Below are positions 1 through 11,216 of a stretch of DNA of 64,000 bases, piece by piece. Below the pieces are notes generated by a model. The model did not search any database. It was given only the letters and a program-made list of their open reading frames with translations, and had not been told where the DNA came from. Both the position numbers and the translations under genes were made by a program. Numbering within the stretch: position 1 is the first letter of the stretch; the number at the start of each line of letters is the position of its first letter. The DNA comes from Aphis gossypii (Eukaryota > Arthropoda > Insecta > Hemiptera > Aphididae). The DNA is taken from NCBI RefSeq assembly GCF_020184175.1, contig NC_065531.1, positions 43,607,213-43,671,212 of the forward strand, read 5' to 3'.

Positions 1-560
1 CGCGGGTACTAAAAATATTACAGATGCATTTACCCATTTACGTGTATATTTACTCGCGATTCGTCATGGAAGAAGGTTCAAATTATAATAAACATCGCTC
101 CTGAATAGACACAATCGTCAGCTGGCCGCCGATTACTAGTAGTGGGCGTGGTAAAACGTCGCGTGCTTGCAGAAAGTCACGTCACTCTTGCACACAAAAA
201 TCAAGGTCGAAGAACCGCACAAACGCCGGGAAATCCCCCGGTGTTAAAACTGCCAATTATACAGCCACACCAGGGCACACTGTGCTTATGCTCCACTCTG
301 TGTAAAATGCGACGAATACCATCATACCTCAACATGCAACAAATCACCAGACACTCCTGCTACATGCGCCCTATGTAGCGGGAATCAATCAGCCAACTAC
401 AAAGGCTGCACCGTGCATAAAGAACTTCAAAGCCGTCGCCGTCAACCATCAACCACTACCAAATTCAATCAACATTATCAACAACACTAGCCCACTCCAC
501 ATCTAGCCCAGCTAAGCAGTTCAACAGTCAACCATCCTCCGCCAAATCCACAGGGTAGAT
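1..560 (+). pseudogene. Jockey ORF1 (gag-like nucleic-acid chaperone) remnant
   Basis: In one frame, positions 281-430 encode a run of CCHC-type zinc knuckles: CAYAPLCVKC, then EYHHTSTC, then TCALC, then ANYKGC. The last, followed by TVHKELQ, is typical of Jockey-clade ORF1. Upstream in the same frame several stop codons (for example near 90 and 260) break the protein. Downstream is a Ser/Thr/Asn-rich linker with no clean frame. In this family the protein binds LINE RNA and forms the ribonucleoprotein. Here it cannot be made intact. Confidence 0.7.
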
Positions 561-716
561 CTTATGCAAATGTTTCAGGTAATTACGCCACACGTAGCTC
601 GCCAACAAATCCACCTCCTCTCATTGAGAATAATGCTCTTTCAAATTTTATAAACGAACTCAAGTTCATCATTAATTCCCTGATCACTCTCCTTACCTCC
701 TTAATAACTAAACTTC

Positions 717-1571
717 TTGCCACCCAACAAAATCCCTAATGCATATACTTGTAACTCTCTCCTCATACTCACTTGGAACGCAAACGGGCTCAATAGACAT
801 AAAAATGAATTACAAGCCACATTACAAAACAAAAAAATTGACGTTACACTTATATCTAAAACCCACTTCACCAACACTTTTACTCTTAAACTACCCGGCT
901 ATAAATGCTTTCACACTTGCCGCTTTGTCGACACAGCTCACTCTGGAGCAGCAATAATTGTCAGATCCACACTCCAATTTTACCCTTTACCTAATAACCA
1001 AACACCACATATACAAGCTTGTACCATATCTTTATCACTGAACCATCATTCTATTACAATATCAGTAGCGTACTATCCACCACGTCACAATATAACATCA
1101 AATCAATTTAATGACTATTTTAATTATCTCGGATCAGAATTTATAATGGAGGGAGACATAAATGCTAAGCATACTCAATGGGGATACCATACAAATAATC
1201 CCCGTGGCCACCTCCTACACTGCACCATAACACTTCAGCAATATAAAGTACTCTCACCCTCTTCTCCTACGTATTGGTCCAATTCGCCCAGAAAAAGACC
1301 TGACATACTTGATATTTACATAACGAAAATCTCAAATAGTCTTAACTGTCATAAAACAAACTTAAATGAACTCTGCTCAGACCACTCCCCCGTTCTGCTG
1401 ACAATTTACACATTACCCCCAATTAAACCTCTCCCTTCGACCCTCACGAATGGTCATATGGATTGGGAACACTTTCAACTTACTCAAGATCAACAAATAA
1501 ATCTTAAAAATTGTCTTAAATCTCCCTCTGATATTGATGATGCAATTAACTCGTTTATCACTTCCACCTAA
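717..1571 (+). pseudogene. Jockey ORF2 endonuclease domain remnant
   Basis: About 284 residues of an exonuclease-endonuclease-phosphatase (APE-like) domain, which nicks target DNA for target-primed reverse transcription. Visible motifs in order: TWNANGL near the start, ISKTHF, EGDINAKHTQWG, and the C-terminal catalytic SDHSPV. The family normally has Glu in the second motif (ISETHF); here it is Lys, so a metal-binding residue is lost. The frame stops soon after the domain, and the finger/palm reverse transcriptase motifs are absent. I chose this span for the open frame; the true family start is usually near the motif TWNANG. Confidence 0.8.
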
Positions 1572-1677
1572 ACAGCCACTTGGTCGTCGTCTACTAGGTT
1601 CTATCAATCCAAAACTCTAAGACAAATCACTAAAGCACCATACTACGTTTCCATACCCCATGTTGCAGGCTAAAACA

Positions 1678-1815
1678 CACTACAAAAGATTCCATAACCG
1701 TCTTTTAAATCATAGAAACCCACTCATACACGACATCTCTTCCTTGACTATCGCTGGAAATCCTCCCAAACGGCTCCCAAAGCGCAAATGGTGTAGAAAT
1801 CTACTGGGTAATTAA
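1678..1815 (+). pseudogene. C-terminal tail of Jockey ORF2, fused after an RT deletion
   Basis: A 45-codon frame beginning HYKRFHNRLLNH and ending PKRKWCRNLLGN followed by TAA. Family ORF2 proteins end in a short tail of this kind, just before the 3' UTR. It is in a different frame from the endonuclease ORF and only about 100 bp downstream, so the middle of ORF2 (reverse transcriptase) has been deleted. A 90-bp 3' UTR and an A/TAA-rich end follow. Confidence 0.65.
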
Positions 1816-1909
1816 ATTTACTTTCTAATACTTTCTCAATTGTTCTTATTGTTCATTTTGTAACAGATTGAATAAAACATTTAAAAATAATAATAATAAA
1901 AAAAAGATT

Positions 1910-3090
1910 CTACACTACGAATGATAACGGGAAACATACTTATTCCGTAAACACTGCGTCTGCTATCAAGGCTAAAATACAAGTTTATTTCTTGTACGGT
2001 CTCCCGGCTTTACCGAAATTTCATTTTCTGCAAGTTTGATATTACTCAAAAAATAAAGAAAATATTCAAAACTATATTGAATTTTTTAATTTGATTAAAT
2101 CTGAATTAGTCGAGTTACTAAAATCACTAGCATCTAAACATCCAATTAAGTTTAATTTAAAGTTGAAAGCTTACGTACAATATTCCGAATGTTGGTAATT
2201 AATCAGAAAATCGTTCATTTAAAACCTCGGCTAGACCAATTTTTTCCGAAACTGATCTACGGGAAATTTTTGAAGAAGGCATTTTAAAATTAATGGCTGA
2301 GTAAGACGAATATTCTAGCAAGGGAAGTGGTTATACGCTACAATATATTGACGGATTATAATTAGGTGAATATAAATATAAGCCAATGTCGGCATCGTCT
2401 TATATTCCATTACCGGATTTCATCGAAAAGAAAAAAGCTATAATCAAACCACAACACACTGATCAATAATGTTTCAAGTGGGCTATATTGGCAAAACACG
2501 TTTCGAAGTAATAACAAAAATCAAGTGGTTGACAATTATACAACGCACGAAGAAAAATATAATTTTTCCAGTCTCATGTTCCCGACAAAACTAAATCCGG
2601 TTAATATTTTGAAAAAAATAATCTAACGTAATTGTCAATGGTTACGGACTTGAAAAACATTTTCAACCAACCGCAAAATTTTATGAAATGTGAAGTGTTT
2701 CCGTTGAAATGGTAGATGAAGAAAAAACAGATCATTTCGACTTGTTACTAATAATCGATGATGAAAATTCTCATTTTACCTACATCTCTAATTTTTTCCG
2801 ATATGTACGATCACAGAAAACCCGACATAAGGCACGCATTATATTTTGTAAACGATGCTTCATATCGTTCGAACCTCGAAATAGTAATAAATATGAATTA
2901 AATAAACGCATACGATTTGAAGAACACAAGCTAATATGCTAAACACATAAACCAATTTTACCTCGAGTGCCTGCTCCTGGATCGATGTTAGAATTTAATG
3001 CATGGAAAAAACTCAACGACACCCGATATACATGCAGATTTTGAAGCAATACTAAAAAAATCCGATGAAAAATGTGGGAATAATATAAGT
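1910..3090 (+). pseudogene. Polinton type B DNA polymerase, N-terminal part only, multiple stops
   Basis: The frame is broken but readable in pieces. 2240-2490 includes the segment ASSYIPLPDFIEKKKAI followed by a CFKWAIL motif. 2709-2942 is an open 77-codon piece with SQKTRHKARIIFCKRCF and a Cys/His pair pattern (CKRC ... H ... C). About 2990-3085 contains LEFNAWKK and then, after a frameshift, ADFEAILKK, which matches the ExoI motif (DxE) of the 3'-5' exonuclease of B-family polymerases. Sequence similarity ends right there: the remaining exonuclease and the whole polymerase palm are missing. In intact elements this enzyme replicates the element by protein priming. Confidence 0.7.
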
Positions 3091-3546
3091 AGGATATAAA
3101 TAGCGGTTCTGCTACCCCCGCGCACCTCCCCCCTCCTTGACTCTTCCTTGTCTCGTCCTTCTACTACGTCACCGTATGTCTCGTCCTTCTGCCCCGTCGC
3201 CGTATGGATCGTCCTTCCCCCCCCGCACATCTCCACCCTCACCACAACCTGTTGTCATATATATAATTGTACATAGCATATTATTGTACATGGCATATTA
3301 TTGTACACAGCATATTATTGTACACATATATGATTTTTACATGCAATCTGTATATATTAAAGCCCTTATCCCTACCTAATAATTTTCACCCCCACCTAAT
3401 AATGTCTCGAATTTAACAAACACTTGCCCTTGCACGTGCAGACCATCATTCAGTCTATCTTCAGTCTTATACTATTTAACACTTGCACTTCGCGACCGTC
3501 CTCTAAGTATTTTTCAAGTGTTTATCATTTTTATAAGTGATTTAAT
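3091..3546. other. Non-coding spacer: pyrimidine-rich block, 17-bp tandem repeat, probable promoter
   Basis: No credible gene. 3110-3245 is strikingly C/T-rich on the plus strand (runs of CCCCC and TCCTTCC), unlike the AT-rich surroundings. 3267-3331 is a tandem repeat of a 17-bp unit (TTGTACATAGCATATTA and variants, about 3.7 copies). 3440-3546 leads into the next ORF and contains two TCAGTCT/TCAGTCTT strings (about 3451 and 3463) that resemble arthropod initiator sequences. Promoter assignment is inference. Confidence 0.45.
3267..3331. repeat. 17-bp minisatellite, about 3.7 copies
   Basis: Unit TTGTACATAGCATATTA at 3267-3283, then TTGTACATGGCATATTA, TTGTACACAGCATATTA and a partial fourth copy. 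Copies differ at one or two positions. Confidence 0.85.
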
Positions 3547-3879
3547 ATGGCTGGCTTAATCGCTGATAACACTTCCTTCTACAAAAAGAAGACATATACT
3601 TATGTACCACCGTCACCACCAGCTGAACTCTTTGATTCTTTAAGCTATACAATCGACTTTGCAGCCCGTAAGTTTTTACAAATCGGTATTGATCCTAGTG
3701 AAAAATTTCAAGTCGTTGTTCATGTGTTAACTTCTTCTCGGTATTTACTTATTACTGTTGATCTTATGAAAAAAATATTCTCATATATAGGAAATATATT
3801 ATCGTTCATATTAGCCGCACCACATAAGTATAAGCGAATAATATTTTATGAAGATGAAAAAATAAACTATCGAGTATGA
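3547..3879 (+). CDS. Small Polinton-region ORF, function unknown
   Basis: 110 codons, ATG preceded by AATATGG-type context after a promoter-like spacer. The protein starts MAGLIADNTSFYKKKTYTYV, has a short Pro-rich stretch (PPSPPAEL), and ends in a hydrophobic segment (about residues 75-92, IFSYIGNILSFILAAP) followed by a charged tail. I do not recognise a family. It overlaps the next ORF by four bases (ATGA). It lies between the polymerase remnant and the capsid genes, so a viral-type accessory or early role is possible, but nothing in the sequence shows it. Confidence 0.45.
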   Translation: MAGLIADNTSFYKKKTYTYVPPSPPAELFDSLSYTIDFAARKFLQIGIDPSEKFQVVVHVLTSSRYLLITVDLMKKIFSYIGNILSFILAAPHKYKRIIFYEDEKINYRV

Positions 3880-4184
3880 TGTACAGCGGAGAAAATGTGC
3901 TAGTTATGGAAGCAAAAAATCGTAAGGGCTGCAGAGTGTTGTTGAATCGGGCGGACCTTATGCATCTTCAATATCTTGAAAAATGTATATTCGAGACCAT
4001 CGTGCGAAAAGAAGTATTTGCCGTTCCGTTAGTTATGAAACAATATGATGAGATTGTTGAGTACATAGACAAGAAATGCGCTCAACAAAAATCATCGCCG
4101 AATAATGTTCATGATATGAAAATTTTCGTTAAGAACATACAAGTCGATGGAGTAGTTAAATCTATACCAAACTTCAGTACCTAA
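3876..4184 (+). CDS. Small Polinton-region ORF overlapping the previous one, function unknown
   Basis: 102 codons starting MMYSGENVLVMEAKNRKGCR, with a start overlapping the previous stop. The product is charged and soluble-looking, without membrane segment or recognised motif. It ends at a TAA just before a short frame that continues in a +2 register (4195 onward), so this ORF and the next may once have been one gene separated by a frameshift. Family unknown to me. Confidence 0.45.
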   Translation: MMYSGENVLVMEAKNRKGCRVLLNRADLMHLQYLEKCIFETIVRKEVFAVPLVMKQYDEIVEYIDKKCAQQKSSPNNVHDMKIFVKNIQVDGVVKSIPNFST

Positions 4185-4194
4185 TCAAATACAG

Positions 4195-4528
4195 ATGTGT
4201 GCAGCTGAACAATTATCCGAATCTTTGCTGAACCAGAGAGCGAACAACTTACACGAGGTAATTAAAAAATATATATTATACCTTAAATAACAATATTTAA
4301 TAATTTTTTTTTTTTTAGTTTTTTAATAAAACGAGGATTATTTCACCTATCTCATCGCCTACGCCTATGTCGCCACCTGTTTTGATGTCACCGCCGCCAT
4401 CACCGATTTTTGCAATAAAATCATCAGTTGATGAAAACGATGGACCGTCATTTTTCAATGTACAACCATTATCGGAAACGGGTGACTTCGATTCCGCCGT
4501 ATCGGAATTGCATTTAGGTAAGACGTAA
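4195..4528 (+). CDS. Spliced small ORF with Pro/Ser-rich tail, Polinton region
   Basis: ATG at 4195 opens 21 codons (MCAAEQLSESLLNQRANNLH...) to 4257, followed by a clear intron: GTAATT donor at 4258 and a T-rich acceptor ending TTTTTTAG at 4318. The second exon 4319-4528 continues in frame for 69 codons, with Pro/Ser repeats (SPTPMSPPVLMSPPPSP) and an acidic end (ETGDFDSAVSELHL) before TAA. A second donor-like GTAAG lies at 4518, so a further exon is possible. The acidic/proline character resembles activation-type regions, but that is only an impression. Product function unknown. Confidence 0.4.
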
Positions 4529-4774
4529 ACTTTTTTAATTTTGTGTTATTTGTGTAAAATAAAAAAAACATTATATATATATAAAAAAAGTTTTTTCATT
4601 TATTAATATTAAGTTTTACAATACAATAAGATATTTATTTACAATAAAATAAAATAAAAATAAAAAAATAAAATAATTATTAATATTAAGTTTCGCAATA
4701 AATATTTACAAGGTTCTTTAATATTTATAATAAAAAAAAAAATATTTACAAAATAATATTTACAAGGTTCTCAC

Positions 4775-5976
4775 TTAACCATTAAATGGATTATAAGTTA
4801 TAATTTGGTCATGTAATATCAAACAATAAGCTGAAGTGGAAGCAGGAAACGGTGTATCGGTTTCAATTTCAATCCTGAGGTCGACAGTTGGCGTTTTTAC
4901 GTTATCGTTCTGTCTGCTCATGTCAACAATTATAATCGGAGATAGATTTTTGAAATCAGATCTGGACAACAGAGGTGTAACATTATCATGTCCATAGTAA
5001 GATTTTTGAAACTCAGTGTATGCGTGGTATAGTGTACCAATCTTATTCTTGGTAAAGTCGCATTGGAAATCTTCATAGGGAAATACTTCAGCGTTTAAAT
5101 AAACTTTCAAGTTTTTAATTTTACAATGGTCAAAAAATGACATTGATTTATTTGAGCTATTTTTCCTATCAGTTTGAAATCCAATGATGACATATCGCGG
5201 TTTTTCCAATTTGTTGGATGTTTTTACTTTCCAAGAATGCGATGTGTTTTGAGGTAGAAACGGATACTCACACAACTCCCACGATCTAAACGCACTAGTT
5301 AGGGGCTTTTGATTGTTTACAACTTTCAACTATTTAATTTTTTCTTTATCACTGACTTTTACTATAGGCATTCTCCACAATATTTTTGTTTTGTTTATTT
5401 TAACGTCTTTTAGTTTAGATGCATCTGTGACAACTTTATTGTTTTTGTACTGCTTAATAGCATTTATTGATTGCAGTTTATTAAAATACGTTTATAATAT
5501 TCGCAAAAACCAAACAAATCTTTAAGATTAATACAACCGTTAAACATATCACTTTCAATAAAATCTTTATTAACATTTTCAATGTCATTATCCCAAGCAG
5601 CGTTATGATGTGATGTAATATTCGATTTATTATAAGAGCAGTATTCTTTTAATGTGGTTGTTATACCTGGATTAGCGAGTTTTTGAATTTGAATACCGTT
5701 TATCTCGTATTTCATTTCGGAAAAAAGAAATGCAAGCCCGTTGTTTATAAATCGAATGTCGTCAGTTATTTCTGCAGGTTTGGTTATTGTTCCTTTGATG
5801 TAAATATAACTCTCACACGGTAGAGTATAGGACTCTGTGTTATGTAAAGCGATACGCACTTCATCGTTATTGGAGAGGGCTGACGTAGAATAAGATAAAA
5901 ACGAGTGATATTCAATTTGAGTTATTCTGCAATCATCGGTGTATCCAGCCGTGACATCTAAATACACATCGTCCAT
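4775..5976 (-). pseudogene. Polinton major capsid protein (double jelly-roll type), broken
   Basis: Reads right to left. The N-terminal part (170 codons, 5976-5464) starts MDDVYLDVTAGYTDDCRITQ. The C-terminal part (5329-4775) includes WELCEYPFLPQ, YVIIGFQTDRK, FPYEDFQCDF and a closing segment ending YCLILHDQIITYNPFNG. Spacing, motifs and neighbours match the major capsid proteins of insect Polintons/adinto-like viruses, which build the icosahedral shell. Breaks: a TAA and frameshift near 5464, and a TAG directly before the C-terminal frame (about 5331). Length (about 400 codons) is near or slightly below family length. It cannot give a capsid as it stands. Confidence 0.75.
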
Positions 5977-6489
5977 ATTAAATAGCGTTTAACGAACGTA
6001 AAAAAGCTAAATTTTTTGCTGTTAGACAATGTCGAAGCCCTCTCTGTTTTGAATTTTTCTTTAGAGTTGTTGTCTTGTTAGTGTTATTAATACGACTAAC
6101 GGGTTTTACATATGTAGTCCTATATATATATTATGAAATTGTATCGCCATTTTATCACAAGTCTTGAATTAATAACCGTATCGATATCGGTTCACCTCGT
6201 AGATCGACTAACTCATTGTTTTGATTTTTTAAAGTTATACTCGCATGTGTTATAGATGTAGAATTAAGAGGATAAAATACCAAATGTGTTGGAACCTCTA
6301 TTATTTTATATCCCGGAGGTACATTTGGATAAAGCTCGTGTATTGTATGGCACTGTTTTCCGTTGTTGAATGAACCCATAACTAGGTTTGATTCGATATA
6401 TATATACAGTTTGTCTTGGTAATATTTACCAGCGTATCCGATTCGTGATGAACGTTAGCATTATAAATACGATTTTTGAAACCCAACAA

Positions 6490-8426
6490 TCTTAATATAT
6501 ATAAATCTCGTGTCACAATGTTTGTCCTCAATGGACTCCTAAACCACTTAACCGATTTTGATGAAATTTTTTACAACGCGTGTAATTTGGTCCAACTTAA
6601 AAGATATAAGACATATGTATTATTAATAATATGTGCTCAAACAGGAATATTGAAATTTACGATAGAAATTTTTGTTTATAAGTGGTTGCTATGGGGGTTA
6701 TAAGATTTGAGAATAATATTTATTTATTTGTGGTTGCTATGGTAATATATAAAATTAATATAATGAATTACGGATTTTGATAACATTTGGTAACCATTTA
6801 ATAATATGAATATAATATAATATAATATAATTCCTCCTATTGGTCGCAGGAAAATGTGCTTATGTAATACAATTTTAGGAAAATACACCAGAAAAGTTCG
6901 GAATCTGGGTGTAAAAAAACAAAAACAACTGTCTCTGCAGTTGTTCAGCAAGAAAATAAACTATATTAAGGTCGCTATTGATTATGATTGAATATAATAG
7001 TTATAGACCTGATGTTATATTTTGTTAAAAACATAACAACAAAAATAAAAATTAGCGAAATAAGTCAATGGCCACAGTAAATTTAAAATTCACAGCAATA
7101 GTTAAATTTAAATTAAATTAAACTTGCCAATCGCGTGAATGCACGTTGTGACTACAATAACCTTGATTATTTTTTTGCCAGACGCATCATCGGCGAGCTG
7201 GACGCTCTCATCGGATTTTAGTGCGTTAAGGTTGGGTTAGGATTATGTATTAATTGATTAATATAATCCACCGTACTATGTCAAACTTGGTATAACTTTG
7301 ATATTTATTAGAGTTAAATCATACACTTACTTACAAACAGCACTAGGTCCGCGATCTACCGCAGATAGATTGCCTACCTGATAAATGATAATATACTTCA
7401 ACAGTTCAGCGAATCAGAATTTTTATTCCGGGCAACAGAAAACTTAAGATAAATCTAGAACATAATCCACCGAATATTAAATAATGAATTGAACAAAGTT
7501 AGAGTCATATAGAGTTGGTATATTTAACGAAGAAGATAAATATTAGTTAGTAACATTATAAACATAGATCTTTCTTATATTAATTATTTTGAAAATAGTG
7601 CTGGGATAATACACAATATAGTATGGTGTATCACATAGTACATAGGTATTTAAATGCAATTTTAATATAAAATGTTCATATCTCCGTGATAAACCATATT
7701 TATATGTTTTATTAAATTTTCTCATACATAATAACACTAATACATGGCCTACGAAAATGCAAAAAAAACCAACTAATACGCGGGCAACGCCGTGTCGGGA
7801 CAGCTTGATTATAATATATATATTAATATACATTTTTTTACAGCAATAGACTAACATAACAAGTTATACTAAGTTTTATTGTTTTACCAACAGGCAACAA
7901 TACAAAAACCACGAGATGGCACATTATTGTATTTTACCCACTGTAGTAAAAAAAAAAAAATGACATAACTTTGAAACTTAAGTGTTAGAAATTATAAAAT
8001 TCTTATACACATCTCGCGGGGTCCGCAATCTACCACGTGTGGATTGCCTACATGATAATATACTGCTCTCATAATCATAAGAGAGTCTCACGGCAACGGT
8101 AAGCAGAATGACTATAATATTATGACTTGAGTAACTCACTGACTGATAAACGTAGAGCCTGAACAATGATAGATCGATGCTTACAATTTACACGGTATAT
8201 CGTAAAATCGTATCACAATTTAGTGTGTAATAAGAAAGCATTTTACAAAATTCGCATATTAAAGTGGTGCTTTCACAAGATTTTTGAGAATCAAAACAGT
8301 CAATGAAAATGTCTAAGTTTTGAACACTGTTAAACCGAATAGTAAATAACAAATTAATCAAAATTCGCATCTATATATATAGAATTTGCATTTTTATCGG
8401 GCAACGAAGTGCACGGGGTCAGCTAG
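6490..8426 (+). mobile_element. Non-autonomous Helitron, inserted in the minor capsid gene
   Basis: Starts TCTTAATATATATAAATC and ends GGGGTCAGCTAG, inserted exactly between host A (6489) and T (8427). This gives the TC...CTAG ends, A/T target and absence of target duplication expected of Helitrons. 1937 bp with no Rep/helicase coding capacity, so it depends on an autonomous relative. The terminal 3' block (about 7880-8426) recurs at 25413-25910 (minus) and 35700-36320. The interval 6830-7085 matches 35586-35830, and 6655-6780 matches 26700-26840, so this is a local multi-copy family. Confidence 0.85.
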
Positions 8427-8617
8427 TTGTCCTATATTGTTAGGCATGGTAAAATCCACAGTTTCGTTACAAATCATTGAACATTTTAATGCATTATTAT
8501 CTGCTCTAAGCTCAAATAATGTATTTGTATTATGTAATAATTGTTTTATTACCATTTCAATTTCTGACAACTCATAAGAGCCTGTAGGTATTGTATAGCT
8601 AACAGGTACATCATTAT

Positions 8618-11061
8618 TAGGGTTAGGATGTTGTAGCATTTGCATATTTTGTTAGTGAGTCCAAAAGATAGCTTAGTAAGATAAAAATCTGTTTCATATA
8701 GGTACTGGGAATTAAAAATGTGCTACTTTTATTTTGCATATTTTTGCATATTTTGAAGATGTTTTAAGTGTCATGATTATTTTAGCATTTTGGATTTTTA
8801 ATGCATATTTTTGAGTTTATTTGTAAAATGTTAGTTTGGATTCGGTTTTCAATTGCCGTAAATGTGCGTGATATAGCGGACAAGAACAATTGTCATTATA
8901 TCTGGTTTTAGATATGCATTGCTAGATATGGTAAGGTATTAATTTTTTGTGTTTATCGTAACTTGTCTTTATATTATCTAAATAATCTATCGCTCATTGT
9001 TAGGACCTTTAGGTAACACTATACAAATTATGGCGTGACTGTGTGATAAAATCGATAAGATAAATCGTATTTTATTGAACTAAATGTTTAAAATGTTTTT
9101 GTCATATTAGTATTGTGGTACGCGTATAACGAGTTAGTCGACCAACGCGTGTTAAAGTCTTGTTTATTTTGCTATTAATTTTATACATTTTATCGATATG
9201 CCTAAAGTTCCAGCATCTAATTCTACACGTTTAAAAATATACGTTTCCGAAAACGAGGGTGTTTTTTCTACTGATAACCAGATTCTTTTTTGTAAATTAT
9301 GTGACATACGAGTAAACTCGCAAAAAAAAAAACACGGTAAATCAACATTTAAAAACCGCCAAACATTTACGCGCAGTAAATCGTTTAAAAACAAATGCGA
9401 TTAAGACTAAACAAAATTTAGTGTCAAATGCAATTTGTCCTAACCATTCAGTTTTTAACGAAGATCTGTGTAAAATGATGTTATCTGCAAATATTCCATT
9501 GAGCAAATTAAATAATAAATTTTTGTCTGAATTTTTAATAAAATATACTAAAAAGATATCCCGAATGAATCAACATTAAGAAAAAATTACGTTACGGATA
9601 TTTATAAAAAAAAAATTGAAAGTATTAAAAGGTACGTAAATAATAAAAATATCTGGATTTGCATTGATGAAACAACTGATGTAGAAGGTCGTTATGTGGC
9701 AAACGTTATTATTGGTACATTAGAAATTGATGCAACAGGCAAAACTTTTTTTTTTAATTCGGAAGTTCTTGATCAAACTAACCATAAAACAATCTGTAAA
9801 TTATTTGATGAAACACTTTTTTTATTATGGCCAGAAGGAATAAAACGAGATAATGTATTGCTATTTGTTTCTGATGCAGCGCCGTACATGGTAAAAGCGG
9901 GAAAAGCATTGTCAGCTTTATACACAAAAATGATTCATATCACATGTCTCGCTCATGCAGTGCATAGAGTTTGCGAAGAAATTCGAAAAAATTTCCCGAA
10001 AATTGATTCACTGATTTCAAATGGAAAAAAAATATTTTTAAAAGCACCTTCGAGGGTATTGATTTTTAAAAATAATGCTCCTGGAATACCATTACCTCCT
10101 CAACCCATAATTACCAGATGGGGTACATGGCTAGAAGCTGCGACATATTACTGTGATAATTACAAAGCATTTTGCGAAGTTATAAATATGTTAAATGAAG
10201 AAGATGCAGTATCCATTGAACACGTAAAAAACTTATACAAGAACCAACATTAGAAGGTAATTTAATTTTTATAAAAACTCATTTTAGTTTTATCCCAAAC
10301 AAAATTATGTTTTTGGAAAAACAAGAAGTCTTATTGGCCGATTCTATTTCGTCTTTTGACGAAATTATAAAAAAAATATCTGAGACACCTGGGAGTATAG
10401 GAAAATTAATGAATAATAAATTGAACATAATTCTCAAGAAAAATACTGCATATGGATTATTGAAAAATATAAAAGAAATTATTTTTGGTACACGTGAATC
10501 AATTCCCAATATGGACCAAAATATAACAGTGACAGATATTCCATATTTCAAGTATGCTCCCGTGTCTTCAGTGGACGTCGAAAGAAGTTTTTCGACGTAT
10601 AAAACTGTTTTAGCTGACAATCGACGAAGATTTACCTTCGAAAACTTGAAAAAGACATTGATTGTCCAATGTAATTCACATTTTAATGGTAAGTCAATTG
10701 AAAAAATTAATTTTAGAATAAAATAAATAAAATACATATCTAAAGTAAATAATTCATTCAATTTTGTTACAGAAAATGAATGAAAAAGAACAAAATCTAT
10801 CAAAAACCATCAACAATTTAATATATACTTATAATTTATAAATACTATTTTATTATTTTACTTATAATTTAAATATTTAGCACTTTACAATTTTTTTAAC
10901 CACTAATTTTTTGAATAAACGTTTTTACATAATTTTTTTTATAAATGGCAAATGCATATACCAACTTTTTTTGGAGCATATTTAAGTAATTTTTACAACA
11001 TACTAGCATTTTTTTTAGGGAATATTTAATAGTTTTTTAGAGCATATAAATCCTAACCCTA
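8618..11061 (+). mobile_element. hAT DNA transposon with perfect 8-bp target duplication
   Basis: 2444 bp bounded by 12-bp terminal inverted repeats TAGGGTTAGGAT (8618-8629, inverse at 11050-11061), flanked on both sides by the octamer ATCATTAT (8610-8617 and 11062-11069). The 8-bp duplication and TAGGG-type ends are the hAT signature. It carries a broken transposase gene (9198-10726) in plus orientation. It inserted in the Polinton minor capsid gene without disturbing its frame apart from the duplicated octamer. Confidence 0.95.
9198..10726 (+). pseudogene. hAT transposase with BED-like start and hATC dimerisation domain, frameshifted
   Basis: Three pieces in order. 9198-9404 is an N-terminal zinc-finger-like region: MPKVPASNSTRLKIYV, CKLCDIRVNSQKKKHG, with the Cys pair and a following His. 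9690-10253 is the catalytic core, with WICIDETTDVEGR just upstream, then DAAPYM and ITCLAHAVHRVCEE, typical of the RNase-H-fold part. 10307-10726 is the C-terminal hATC region ending APVSSVDVERSFSTYK and DNRRRF. The breaks lie around 9400, 9570 and 10250. The fold is like the CGG-binding-protein-type hAT proteins of aphids. In an intact copy it would cut and paste the TAGGG-ended element in which it lies. Confidence 0.8.
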
Positions 11062-11216
11062 ATCATTATAAATAAAACCTATTTTATTACACTTTTCGTT
11101 TACATTAGGAATAGAATTATTTGTTTGAAACCCCAACACACAAATCTTAGCATTTTTACTGACTTCTATAGGGGGGAAAAAGTCGCAAGACAATTCGCTC
11201 GAGTTTCCTGTTAAAG

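Larger units (their letters stand above)
1..1906 (+). mobile_element. Jockey-clade non-LTR retrotransposon, internally deleted, 5' end outside window
   Basis: A LINE remnant read left to right: a broken ORF1 (gag-like) with zinc knuckles, an ORF2 apurinic-type endonuclease domain (717-1571), then directly the extreme C-terminal tail of ORF2 (1678-1815) and a 3' tail ending in a TAA/A-rich tract (about 1880-1906). The whole reverse transcriptase (roughly 2 kb in the family) is missing, so the copy is dead. The A-rich end abuts DNA of a Polinton polymerase gene, which suggests the LINE inserted into or beside that element. The 5' end lies beyond the window. The clade call rests on the knuckle pattern and on the closing basic/aromatic tail ending in a WCR motif. 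Confidence 0.8.

Noticed and set aside
7543..8370. Minus-strand ORFs of 60-104 codons
   Set aside because: They lie inside the non-autonomous Helitron, have AT-driven composition, and match no protein family I know.
10279..10803. 174-codon minus ORF
   Set aside because: Antisense shadow of the hAT transposase C-terminal part, whose plus frame carries clear hATC motifs.
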